A stretch of 64,000 nucleotides of DNA from JBCBSK01 sp965250105 (lineage in GTDB: Bacteria > Pseudomonadota > Alphaproteobacteria > Rhizobiales > Tepidamorphaceae): the NCBI GenBank assembly GCA_965250105.1, contig OZ252290.1, positions 682,001 to 746,000 of the forward strand. Direction: 5' to 3'. Made by a program: the position numbers and the translations under genes. This document shows, piece by piece, positions 8,942 to 16,797 of the stretch; position 1 is the first letter of the stretch; each line of letters opens with the position of its first letter. Under the pieces are notes generated by a model. That model worked only from the letters and a program-made list of their open reading frames with translations. It did not search any database and was not told the origin of the DNA.

Positions 8942-9358
8942 TCAGGCGTGCAGGACCCGGTCGACGAGCGCCAGAAAGGCGTCGGGCGAAATGCCGCCGC
9001 GCTCGGTCTCGCCGTCTTCGGCGGCGGCCTCGAAGGACGGGACCTGGTCCGCCTCGACCTGGCACAGGCGCATTGGCGTCGGGCCGAACAGGCGGTTGTC
9101 GACGGGCGTGAACGAGATCAACTCCATTTCGGCATGCCGGCTATCGCGGTAGAGCCGCCACAGGAGATCGTTGATCAGCGCGCGTTCGCCTTCGAGAACC
9201 TGCATGTAGTGGTCTGGCGAATAGAGCAGCACCCCGCTCAGCCCGGTCGCGGCGTTATGCAGCGCGGCATGCTGGGCGATATGGGTCGCCATGTCCTCGA
9301 CCGAACCGCCCGGCTCGACGATGGTCCGGCTCATGTAAAGCGCCCGATAGAGTGACAT
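8942..9358 (-). CDS. BLUF-domain blue-light (FAD) sensor
   Basis: A short stand-alone BLUF protein of 138 residues from ATG 9358. The BLUF core spans about residues 2-98: Tyr8 in ALYMS, Asn35 in LHNAATGLSG, Gln53 in YMQVLEG, the RDSRH signature at 71-75, and Met96 in FGPTPM. These correspond to the photocycle Tyr, Asn, Gln and Met of AppA, YcgF and PixD. The semi-conserved Trp of AppA is replaced by Thr94. About 40 acidic residues follow with no output domain, so signalling would need a partner protein; none is evident nearby. It lies 140 bp upstream of thyA on the same strand and diverges from the tmRNA gene. The start could lie further upstream (9469), but that stretch is Arg/Pro-rich and not BLUF-like. 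Confidence 0.85.
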   Translation of the reverse strand: MSLYRALYMSRTIVEPGGSVEDMATHIAQHAALHNAATGLSGVLLYSPDHYMQVLEGERALINDLLWRLYRDSRHAEMELISFTPVDNRLFGPTPMRLCQVEADQVPSFEAAAEDGETERGGISPDAFLALVDRVLHA

Positions 9359-9578
9359 GGCGATCGGCGGTCCGCGACATTCGTGGAGTGAGATCAGGCG
9401 CGCCTTTCCGACACGCCGGACAGGGGCGCCGCCGGCCGGATAGTCCGTACGGTCGCGCCCGAAGCCCAACCAGATGACATATTGGCGTCACATGGCAAGC
9501 CTCGAAAAACTCCGGATATGGCGGCGGCCATCGCGGACGGGGCTTTTTTCCGACACGGTTCGCGCCTATATTCGCAAC

Positions 9579-9935
9579 TGCCGGCTCGTCCGGCTATGGC
9601 GATAAATGGCTGTCGCAATAAACCCATCGGACCCGGGGGCGGTACCCGGCGCCTCCACCAAACCCGATCCGGACCGCGGTCGACCGCGCGAGGATACCCG
9701 TCAGGGTCGGGTTCGGCGGGGGCGAAATAGGATCGACGAGGGTGTAAAGGGCAGGCTTTCGCTCGGCATGGTACCACCGATATCGGGCCATCTTAATAGT
9801 TGCCAACGACAACTATGCGGAGGCACGTCTCGCTGCGTAATGCGGCGCGATAGCTTCTTTCAAGTCCTGACCGGTCGCACGGTCTAGGCGGGGTTCGGGG
9901 GCACCTGGCAACAGAAGCCCCCACCTTCTCGTGTC
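9579..9935 (+). ncRNA. ssrA: tmRNA, two-piece circularly permuted form
   Basis: Rescues stalled ribosomes and tags the nascent chain for proteolysis. The parts are in permuted order. The acceptor piece ends with CGCCTCC-A-CCA (9650-9660). A 57-nt intervening segment follows (9661-9717). The coding piece then begins with GGGGGCG (9718-9724) and GGATCGAC. GGGGGCG pairs with CGCCTCC through seven base pairs including a G-U at the third position, the alanyl-tRNA synthetase identity element. The tag frame at 9802-9837 encodes ANDNYAEARLAA and ends in TAA; it is preceded by TAGTT, the usual resume context. A GGGGGC/GCCCCC hairpin (9897-9922) lies near the 3' end, followed by a T-rich run. A TATATT (9567-9572) may be the -10 element. 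The outer ends are estimates. The tag matches the alphaproteobacterial type. Confidence 0.92.
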
Positions 9936-10141
9936 ACCCTTTTTGTTCGCGGCCCACCGCCCACACTCTCGCCCATGGCATCATCCATGGTCGGTCTTCT
10001 CACGATCGACACCGCAGGGCTTCGCCGCGCCCGGCCCGGTGGGATGACGACGGTTTCATCCGGATCGATTCGCCGTATAGACTTGACCTTTCGATGCGGG
10101 CGCGCATTGGTTGGGCCAACACGCAACCGGCAGGCAGGACG

Positions 10142-10705
10142 ATGTCGAAGGACCTGATCCGCTACGATCTTCTGGCACAGGACGCGCTGCGCGGCCTGGT
10201 GCGGCGGGTCCTGAGCGATGCCGAGGCGCAGGGCCTGCCCGGCGAGCATCATTTCTACATCAAGTTCGCGACCGACGCGCCGGGCGTCTTGCTGTCGCCG
10301 CGCATGCGCGAACAATATCCCGACGAGATGACGATCGTCCTGCAGCATCAGTTCTACGACCTCGAGGTCGAGCAGGACCGGTTTTCCGTCACCCTGTCGT
10401 TCAATTCGATCCCCGAAAGGCTGACCGTGCCGCTGTCGGCCATTCGCGGCTTCTTCGATCCGAGCGTCCAGTTCGGCCTCGAATTCGAAGCCATCGACGA
10501 GACCGAGAGCAAGACGCCGCTGCCGGCGCCGGCGCCCATCGCCGGCGTGCCGAGCCCGATCACCGAACCGGCCGATCTGGAGGCCGACACCGACCCCAAG
10601 GCCGAGGGAACGTCCGAAGACGTGGCCGAGGAGGACGACGCGGCATCGACCGGCGAATCGGCGACCGTCGTCTCGCTCGACCAGTTCCGCAAGAAGGTCG
10701 ACTGA
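10142..10705 (+). CDS. sspB: SspB-family ClpXP adaptor (alpha type)
   Basis: SspB tethers ssrA-tagged proteins to ClpXP. The 187-residue protein has a folded N-terminal domain (about 1-120) with EHHFYIKFAT, QYPDEMTIVLQHQFYDL and VPLSAIRGFFDPSV, matching alphaproteobacterial SspB. A Pro/Asp/Glu-rich flexible linker follows, ending in VVSLDQFRKKVD, the ClpX-docking tail. It lies just downstream of the tmRNA gene that makes the tag it recognises, about 200 bp away, on the same strand. The start ATG 10142 was chosen over 10094 because homologues begin close to the DLIRYD motif. The stretch between tmRNA and this gene (about 9936-10141) holds no gene that I can support. Confidence 0.88.
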   Translation: MSKDLIRYDLLAQDALRGLVRRVLSDAEAQGLPGEHHFYIKFATDAPGVLLSPRMREQYPDEMTIVLQHQFYDLEVEQDRFSVTLSFNSIPERLTVPLSAIRGFFDPSVQFGLEFEAIDETESKTPLPAPAPIAGVPSPITEPADLEADTDPKAEGTSEDVAEEDDAASTGESATVVSLDQFRKKVD

Positions 10706-10771
10706 ACCGGCGACCTGCCAGCCAAGCTCACCCGGCCGCCGTCGCGGCCCCGCAATAATCGGAGAAACGGC

Positions 10772-12163
10772 ATGACGGGCACCCGCACCGAAAGCGATAC
10801 CTTTGGACCGATCGAGGTCGCGGCGGATCGCTATTGGGGCGCGCAGGCGCAGCGCTCGCTGGGCAACTTCAAGATCGGCTGGGAGACCCAGCCGGTCCCC
10901 GTGGTGCGGGCACTCGGCATCGTCAAGCGGGCGGCCGCCGAGGCGAATATGGCGCTCGGCCGGCTCGCCCCCGAGGTCGGCGCGGCGATCGTTCAGGCCG
11001 CCGACGAGGTGATCGCGGGGCAGCTCGACGATCATTTTCCGCTCGTCGTCTGGCAGACCGGGTCAGGCACGCAGTCGAACATGAACGCCAATGAGGTGAT
11101 CTCGAACCGGGCGATCGAGATCCTCGGCGGCGAGATGGGCTCGAAAGCGCCGGTCCATCCCAACGACCACTGCAATATGAGCCAGTCGTCGAACGATACC
11201 TATCCGACGGCGATGCACATCGCCTGTGCGGAGGAGGTGACGCACCGGCTGCTGCCGGCGCTCAAGCACCTCCACCAGGCGCTCGACGCCAAGGCGAAGG
11301 CGTGGACGGACATCATCAAGATCGGCCGCACCCACACCCAGGACGCCACCCCGCTGACGCTCGGCCAGGAATTCTCCGGCTACGCGACGCAGATCGCGCA
11401 CGGCATCGAGCGCATCGAACAGACCCTGCCGCGCCTGATGGAACTGGCCCAGGGCGGCACCGCCGTCGGCACCGGGCTGAACGCGCCCATCGGCTTTGCC
11501 GAACAGGTCGCCGATAGGATCGCGGCGATCACCGGCCTGCCCTTCAAGACCGCGCCAAACAAGTTTGAGGCGCTCGCCGCCCATGACGCCATGGTCTTCT
11601 CGCATGGCGCGATCAACACCGTCGCCGCTTCCTGCTTCAAGATCGCCAACGACATCCGCTTCCTGGGCTCGGGCCCGCGTTCCGGGCTCGGCGAACTGGC
11701 GCTGCCGGAAAACGAGCCCGGCTCCTCGATCATGCCCGGCAAGGTCAATCCGACCCAGTGCGAGGCGCTGACCCAGGTCTGCGTCCAGGTGTTCGGCAAT
11801 CACACCGCCCTGACATTTGCCGGCAGCCAGGGCCATTTCGAACTCAACGTGTTCAACCCGGTGATGGCCTACAACTTCCTGCAATCGGTGCGGCTGATGT
11901 CGGATGCGGCGGTGTCCTTCACCGATCACTGCGTCGTCGGCATCGAGCCGCGCACCGACAACATCGCCGCGGGCCTCGACCGCTCGCTGATGCTGGTCAC
12001 CGCGCTGGCGCCGAAGATCGGCTATGACGCCGCCGCCACGATCGCCAAGACCGCCCACAAGAACGGCACCACCTTGCGCGAGGAAGCCGTCGGCGGCGGC
12101 TATGTGACCGATGCCGAATTCACCGAGATCGTCGATCCGGCGAAGATGATCGGGCCGGCCTGA
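10772..12163 (+). CDS. fumC: Class II fumarate hydratase
   Basis: Iron-independent fumarase of the TCA cycle, interconverting fumarate and malate. The 463 residues match the family length. Motifs include TGSGTQSNMNANEV, HPNDHCNMSQSSND, GRTHTQDATPLTLGQE and the fumarase/aspartase signature GSSIMPGKVNP with the catalytic serine loop. The ATG at 10772 is preceded by GGAGAAACGGC. It begins 66 bp after sspB on the same strand and is followed by two small genes that travel with fumC in Rhizobiales. Confidence 0.97.
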   Translation: MTGTRTESDTFGPIEVAADRYWGAQAQRSLGNFKIGWETQPVPVVRALGIVKRAAAEANMALGRLAPEVGAAIVQAADEVIAGQLDDHFPLVVWQTGSGTQSNMNANEVISNRAIEILGGEMGSKAPVHPNDHCNMSQSSNDTYPTAMHIACAEEVTHRLLPALKHLHQALDAKAKAWTDIIKIGRTHTQDATPLTLGQEFSGYATQIAHGIERIEQTLPRLMELAQGGTAVGTGLNAPIGFAEQVADRIAAITGLPFKTAPNKFEALAAHDAMVFSHGAINTVAASCFKIANDIRFLGSGPRSGLGELALPENEPGSSIMPGKVNPTQCEALTQVCVQVFGNHTALTFAGSQGHFELNVFNPVMAYNFLQSVRLMSDAAVSFTDHCVVGIEPRTDNIAAGLDRSLMLVTALAPKIGYDAAATIAKTAHKNGTTLREEAVGGGYVTDAEFTEIVDPAKMIGPA

Positions 12164-12200
12164 GCCGCCCCGGCGGCAATCGGCTACGGACGATAGGCGG

Positions 12201-12392
12201 ATGGGCGACGTCATCGGCTTCCGGCAAGCCAAGAAGACGGTCAAGCGCGCCCGCAAGGAACGCGCCGCCGCCGAAAACCGCGTCCGACATGGCCGCACCA
12301 AGGCCGAGAAACAGCGCGACGACAGAGCCCGCGACAGCCAAACGCGCCATGTTGACGCGCATCGTCGCGACGATCCGGACCGGTCGGAATAG
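12201..12392 (+). CDS. Small basic protein, DUF4169 family
   Basis: A 63-residue, highly charged protein. The N-terminal GDVIGFRQAKK and the central AAENRVRHGRTKAEKQRD match the DUF4169 pattern, in which NRVxFGRTKAEK is the conserved block. It looks like one long basic helix with no membrane segment. Function unknown. It starts 37 bp after fumC, and its stop overlaps the GTG start of the next gene by one base, so the three are probably co-transcribed. Confidence 0.8.
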   Translation: MGDVIGFRQAKKTVKRARKERAAAENRVRHGRTKAEKQRDDRARDSQTRHVDAHRRDDPDRSE

Positions 12393-12646
12393 TGAGCGGC
12401 GTCCGTAAGCGGTCGCTGACGATCGCCGGCCATCGCACCAGCATTTCCCTGGAAGATCCGTTCTGGGACGGGCTCAAGGCGCTCGCCGATCATCGCGGCG
12501 TGCCGCTCGCCGAACTGGTGCGCCGGATCGATGCCGCGCGTCTCGACCAGGGCCGGAAGGATGCGGGCGGGCTGTCATCGGCCCTGCGCGTCGCGGTGCT
12601 GGCCTTCTACCGGGACGGCGGCGGGAGCGATCGGAACGCGGAATAG
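12392..12646 (+). CDS. Ribbon-helix-helix domain protein
   Basis: An 84-residue protein beginning with GTG at 12392, which overlaps the TAG of the DUF4169 gene. The sequence (KRSLTIAGHRTSISLEDPFWDGLKALADHRGVPLAELV) matches the RHH_4 family: a beta strand with alternating Thr/Ser/Ile, followed by two helices. Family members are presumed small DNA-binding proteins; the target is not known. The conserved tie to fumC and DUF4169 suggests a shared role, but nothing in the sequence says what. It ends 15 bp before the convergent AsmA gene with no terminator visible. Confidence 0.82.
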   Translation: MSGVRKRSLTIAGHRTSISLEDPFWDGLKALADHRGVPLAELVRRIDAARLDQGRKDAGGLSSALRVAVLAFYRDGGGSDRNAE

Positions 12647-12661
12647 TCCGCCCCCGGATGT

Positions 12662-15600
12662 TCAACGCGCGTCATAGCCCGGTTCGAGGAAGCTCGGCCG
12701 CCTCGGGATCGGCGTGCGCTCCGGTTCGGGCGCCGGTTGCCGCGCCTGCGGCTGCGGCGCGACCGGTCGCGGAACAACGGGCTGGGTCGTGGCCGGCTGC
12801 GGCACGCGAATGACCTGCGGCGCGGCCGGTGGCGCCAGGTCGATGGGCGCACCACCCGGCGCCGGGCCGACCGTCACCGGCGGCGCCAACGGCACGACGA
12901 CCGGCGCGGGTGCGGCGCGCTCGGGTGTCGTGGGTTCTGGCGTGGGTTGAGGCGCGGCCGGCACGGATGGTGCGGGTGTCGGAACACTCGCTGGCGCGGG
13001 GGCCGCCACCGGTTCGGGTACTGGCTGGGGGGCAGGCACGGCAACGGGCTCGACCGTTTCAGCGGGCTCGTCGATGATCACGGTGCCGGCGGCCGCCGGC
13101 CGAATGATGGCGTCGCCGGGCCCGGTATCCTCCGCCACGGCGTCGTCATTCGCCACGGCGTCCGTCGCGGCGCCATCGGTCGCGGACCCGTCATCGATGT
13201 CCCCGTCCACCGCTTCGTCGATATCGGGCGGCGGCGGGCCGAGTTCGGCCTCAAGGTCGAGTTGTTCGAAGCGCTCCACCTCGCGTTCGAAGGCGCGAAT
13301 TTCGAGATAGCTGACGAGCGGGGCGACATCGAGCAGCCGGGTCGGGCCAGCCAGCGGCCCCTCGAAGATGAACCCCGCCTCGCGCACCGGCCCGGTGCCG
13401 TCACCGCCTTCGGGCGAACGCAGGCCCCATTGCGAGGCGACCCAGCGGTCGAGCAGTTCGACCCGCGCCGAGGCCCGCACATCGAGCGCTGCGTCGCGGA
13501 ACAGGATGCTGGGCGCGCGCGCGACCCCGCCGGCAATCGTGAAGGAGGCGTCGATGGCGCCAAAATCAAGCGATCCCCGGTCGAGATAGTCAGCGAACAC
13601 CGTCTCGACCCGCAGCGGATCGACATCCTGGGCGGCGCGGCCGAGCGCGTCCGACCAGGCGACGATCTCGTCGAAGGCGACCGCCGACACGCCGCGCAGC
13701 GCGCCATCGGTGATCTCGACGCGGCCGCTGCCTTCCAGCGCGCCGACCATCGCCGAAAGGCTGCGCCCCAGGGCCGTGATCTCGCCGGTCGCGGCCAGAT
13801 CGCCGGTCACCACGGCCCGGCCGTCGCGGCGCCAGGCGATCTCTCCGAGATCGGCGCCTTCCAGCGCGAAGCGCAGCGCGCCGCGCACGCTGTCGCCGGC
13901 CCGGGCGAGATCGATATCGGCCGAGACGAGACCGCCGAACAAACGGCCTTCGAGATCGGCGACCGAGAGCCGGCCATCGCCGCTGGTCAGCACCATGGCG
14001 GCATTGTCGACGGTCAGGCCGCCCCCCCGCACCCGGTCGGTGACGAGATCGAGGCGCGCGTCGAGCCCGTCTGGCAGGCGCCAGGACAGGACGTCGGCGG
14101 CCCAGGGCGCTCCGCGCAGGGGCAGCGCGACGCGTAATCCGGCCGCCGTCTCGCTCAGAAGGTCGAGATCAAGTGTCTCGACCCGCAGGGCGCCGGACAG
14201 CCTTTCCGTCAGACCGTCGCGCAGCAGCGTGCCCTCGATCGCCTGGCCGGCCAGCGTGGCGCGCCGCAGCGCGATCTCGAGCCCATCATCGGCGCGGCGG
14301 GCGGCGATGCGCCCGTCGAAGCCCGCCGGCCGCGCGCCGTCCGGCGCGACGACGCCGGCGAGCGGCGCGAGACGCCAGAGATCCGGCAGATCGACGGCGA
14401 GGTCCAGCCCATCGATCGACGCGCCGTCCATCGCGATACCGTTACCCAGAGCGAGCCGGCCGGTGCCGTCGACCGTACCGCCGAAGGCCGCGATATCGAC
14501 CGTCAGATCATGCGTCGGCGCGGCGGGGTCGTCGCCCGCACGGTCGAGCGGCTCCAGGGTCATCCGAACATCGGCCGGCGACAGATCGCCGGTCAGATCG
14601 AGCCCGATAATGGCCAGGAGATCGTCGGCTTGTGTCGAGGACAGCGCCAGGTCGACGCCGGCCCCGTCGATGACGCGCCCGAGATCGGCCGCGCGCCGCA
14701 AGGCTAGGCCCTGGGTGTCGCGCCGGAGGGTGAGCGCGACATCCGCCGCCCCGGCCCGCCCGGTCGCCCGTGCGGCCACCGCGCCATCCCCCAGATCGAG
14801 CGACAGATCGACACGCACCGGCGACAACGCCCCGGCGCGTTCCGCGAGGCCATCGGCGAGATCGGCCAGGCCGAGGCGCGGCAGGAGATCGGTAAGGTCG
14901 GCCAGATCATCGGCGCGGGCGGTCAGTCGGAACGCGCCGGTCGGTGTCGACGGGACGTCGCGCGCTTCGCCAGCACCGGTCAGCGCGATGCCGGCGAGAT
15001 CGGCGACCTCCAGCCGGTCGAGCGTCATCGCGCCATCGGCGGCACGCCCCAGGAGACGCAGGCCTTCGATATCGACATCGCGGCCGGTGACGGTATCGAT
15101 CGCGACGTCGAGATCGAGCGCCGTCGCGCTAGCGGCGTCATCGCGGGCCAAGGCGAGCCGCGACAGCGATTGCAGGCCTTCGAAGGGAAAGCGCGAGGCA
15201 TCGAGCACGAGCGTCAGGCGCGCCGGCGCATCGGCATCGGGCCAGTCATAGGCCAGCCGGCCGCGCGCCTCGGTCTCGGCGAAGACGATCTCGGCATCGT
15301 CGAGGTCGAGCCGGCCCGCGCCATAAGTCACGGTGGCGCTGAGATCGCCGCTGCCCGACAGCCAGTCGAGCGGGCCGGCGAGATCGCCCAGAAGCCAGCG
15401 CAGGAAGACGCGGCCCTGCGCGGCGGCGACGCTGGCGTCACCCGACACGGCGGTCGCGGCGGTGCCAGCCGCCTCGACATCGGCGACCGCGCCCGCGAAA
15501 CGGAAATCGGCGCCCCCCGGCAGGCGCGCCGTGAGCCGTTCGACCACGAGAGCGCCGCCATCGATCGCCAGCGCGCCGCGCACCTCCTCGATGACGCTGC

Positions 15601-16687
15601 CGGCGGCGACCAGGCTGCCGATCGCGAGCCGGATGTCGCCCGGCAGCGCGACATCGCCGAGCGTGCCGGAAAAGGTTTCGGCGATCGCCGCGGCCGCCTC
15701 GGCGAAACCGCCAGCACCACCGACGGGCAGCGCCAGGAGACGGTCGAGATCCATGCGATCGGCCTCGACGGATGCCGAGAAGGCCGGGGCGTCGCCGAGC
15801 GACAGCTCCGCCGATCCGGTCATGGCGGCGCGACGCTCCTCGGGGCCAAGCTCGATCTCGGCGCCGTCAAGCCGCAGAATCTCGGCGTCGGCGGTCAGCG
15901 TGCCCGACAAACGCCAGGCCTCCAGCGGGTCGGTGGCGCTATCGGCCATGGCGTAGCGCTCGACGCTGAGATCGCCCTGATAGACCGGCCCCGCGCCGTC
16001 GCCGAGCCGGCCGTCGAGATCGATCGCCAGAGGCCGGTTGGCCGGCTCGACGGACAGCCTGAGGCGCATGCCGCCGGCTTCGCCGACCGTGCCGGTGACG
16101 AAGCGGAAACGGACCGGCTCGTCGCGGAACCGTGCCGTGCCTTCGGCGCGATAGGGCCCGGCGAGCGCCCGCGCGGTGGCGCTCAGATTGACCGGGCCGA
16201 TGTCGAGCACGGCGGGAGCGGCGGCATCGCCAGTGTCCGTCTCGACACGGATGCGGCCGCCGGAGACATCGATATCGGCCAGCGCGATGCGGTCGGCGCC
16301 GTCGGGCAGGTTGAAACCGCCCGGCCCCGTCAGCCGACCACCCGCACCACGCCGCAGCGTGACCACCGGCCCGACCAGGCGCACGAACTGAACGTCGATA
16401 TCGCCCTTCAGGAGCGGGGTCAGCGCGACCGTCAGCTCGATCTGTTCGACCGTGACGCCATCTTCGGCATTGCTCCCGATAACGACATCCTCGGCGGAGA
16501 CGCGCGGCATCGGCAGCAATGTCACGTCGAGCGGCCCCTCGATCGCGACCTCCGCGCCGGTCAGCCTTTCGAGCTGGTTTTCGACGAGGCCGCGATGGGT
16601 CGACCAGTCGATGAAGAAGGGCGCGGCCAGCGCCCCCGCCAGGAGCAGGATGACCGCGACACCGAGACCGAGCAGAAAACTGTTCAT
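12662..16687 (-). CDS. AsmA-family membrane-anchored protein (1341 aa)
   Basis: A very long envelope protein of the AsmA/TamB-like group. A single N-terminal helix (about residues 4-26) precedes FIDWSTHRGLVENQLERLTG, the typical AsmA start. A periplasmic body of about 1100 residues follows, made of repeating beta segments rich in Asp, Gly and Ala (phrases such as LEGSGRVEITDGALRGV near its end). AsmA-like proteins are thought to form hydrophobic beta-taco grooves that move lipids or influence outer-membrane assembly. The last ~170 residues are a disordered acidic then Pro/Ala/Val-rich tail. Such tails occur in some rhizobial homologues, but this one is long. Five 14-bp repeats overlap the start codon (see 16685-16754), and a 19-codon upstream ORF ends in TGA overlapping the ATG. 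Specific substrate unknown. Confidence 0.85.
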   Translation of the reverse strand: MNSFLLGLGVAVILLLAGALAAPFFIDWSTHRGLVENQLERLTGAEVAIEGPLDVTLLPMPRVSAEDVVIGSNAEDGVTVEQIELTVALTPLLKGDIDVQFVRLVGPVVTLRRGAGGRLTGPGGFNLPDGADRIALADIDVSGGRIRVETDTGDAAAPAVLDIGPVNLSATARALAGPYRAEGTARFRDEPVRFRFVTGTVGEAGGMRLRLSVEPANRPLAIDLDGRLGDGAGPVYQGDLSVERYAMADSATDPLEAWRLSGTLTADAEILRLDGAEIELGPEERRAAMTGSAELSLGDAPAFSASVEADRMDLDRLLALPVGGAGGFAEAAAAIAETFSGTLGDVALPGDIRLAIGSLVAAGSVIEEVRGALAIDGGALVVERLTARLPGGADFRFAGAVADVEAAGTAATAVSGDASVAAAQGRVFLRWLLGDLAGPLDWLSGSGDLSATVTYGAGRLDLDDAEIVFAETEARGRLAYDWPDADAPARLTLVLDASRFPFEGLQSLSRLALARDDAASATALDLDVAIDTVTGRDVDIEGLRLLGRAADGAMTLDRLEVADLAGIALTGAGEARDVPSTPTGAFRLTARADDLADLTDLLPRLGLADLADGLAERAGALSPVRVDLSLDLGDGAVAARATGRAGAADVALTLRRDTQGLALRRAADLGRVIDGAGVDLALSSTQADDLLAIIGLDLTGDLSPADVRMTLEPLDRAGDDPAAPTHDLTVDIAAFGGTVDGTGRLALGNGIAMDGASIDGLDLAVDLPDLWRLAPLAGVVAPDGARPAGFDGRIAARRADDGLEIALRRATLAGQAIEGTLLRDGLTERLSGALRVETLDLDLLSETAAGLRVALPLRGAPWAADVLSWRLPDGLDARLDLVTDRVRGGGLTVDNAAMVLTSGDGRLSVADLEGRLFGGLVSADIDLARAGDSVRGALRFALEGADLGEIAWRRDGRAVVTGDLAATGEITALGRSLSAMVGALEGSGRVEITDGALRGVSAVAFDEIVAWSDALGRAAQDVDPLRVETVFADYLDRGSLDFGAIDASFTIAGGVARAPSILFRDAALDVRASARVELLDRWVASQWGLRSPEGGDGTGPVREAGFIFEGPLAGPTRLLDVAPLVSYLEIRAFEREVERFEQLDLEAELGPPPPDIDEAVDGDIDDGSATDGAATDAVANDDAVAEDTGPGDAIIRPAAAGTVIIDEPAETVEPVAVPAPQPVPEPVAAPAPASVPTPAPSVPAAPQPTPEPTTPERAAPAPVVVPLAPPVTVGPAPGGAPIDLAPPAAPQVIRVPQPATTQPVVPRPVAPQPQARQPAPEPERTPIPRRPSFLEPGYDAR

Positions 16688-16754
16688 GCGTTCCGGCTCA
16701 TGGGTTCCGACTCACTGGCTCCAACGCACTGGTTCCAATCCATGGGTTCCGGCC
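16685..16754 (-). repeat. Five 14-bp tandem repeats at the AsmA gene start
   Basis: Plus-strand units begin at 16685, 16699, 16713, 16727 and 16741; each is CA(T/C)(G/T)(G/C)G(T/C)TCC plus four variable bases. On the coding strand each unit ends in GGAACCCATG or a variant, a GGA followed by ATG or GTG. The array therefore looks like a series of near-ribosome-binding sites with start codons, and the last ATG is the AsmA start. The unit is not a multiple of three. The region 16688-16797 up to the next gene contains nothing else that I can name. Confidence 0.75.
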
Positions 16755-16797
16755 GCCCGCCGCGTCGCGGGCGGATGCCATGCCGTTCGGGCCCGGA

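Noticed and set aside
9482..9887. Several open frames of 69-127 codons over the tmRNA gene on both strands
   Set aside because: The RNA explains the region through paired acceptor stem and tag, and the frames have no protein character.
12737..15251. Long plus-strand open frames (466 and 513 codons) opposite the AsmA gene
   Set aside because: They are Arg/Gly- or Ser/Arg-rich with no family similarity and no ribosome-binding sites, as expected for antisense frames in GC-rich DNA.
16685..16754. CRISPR-like array
   Set aside because: Units are 14 bp, contiguous, degenerate and without spacers, and no cas gene is present.
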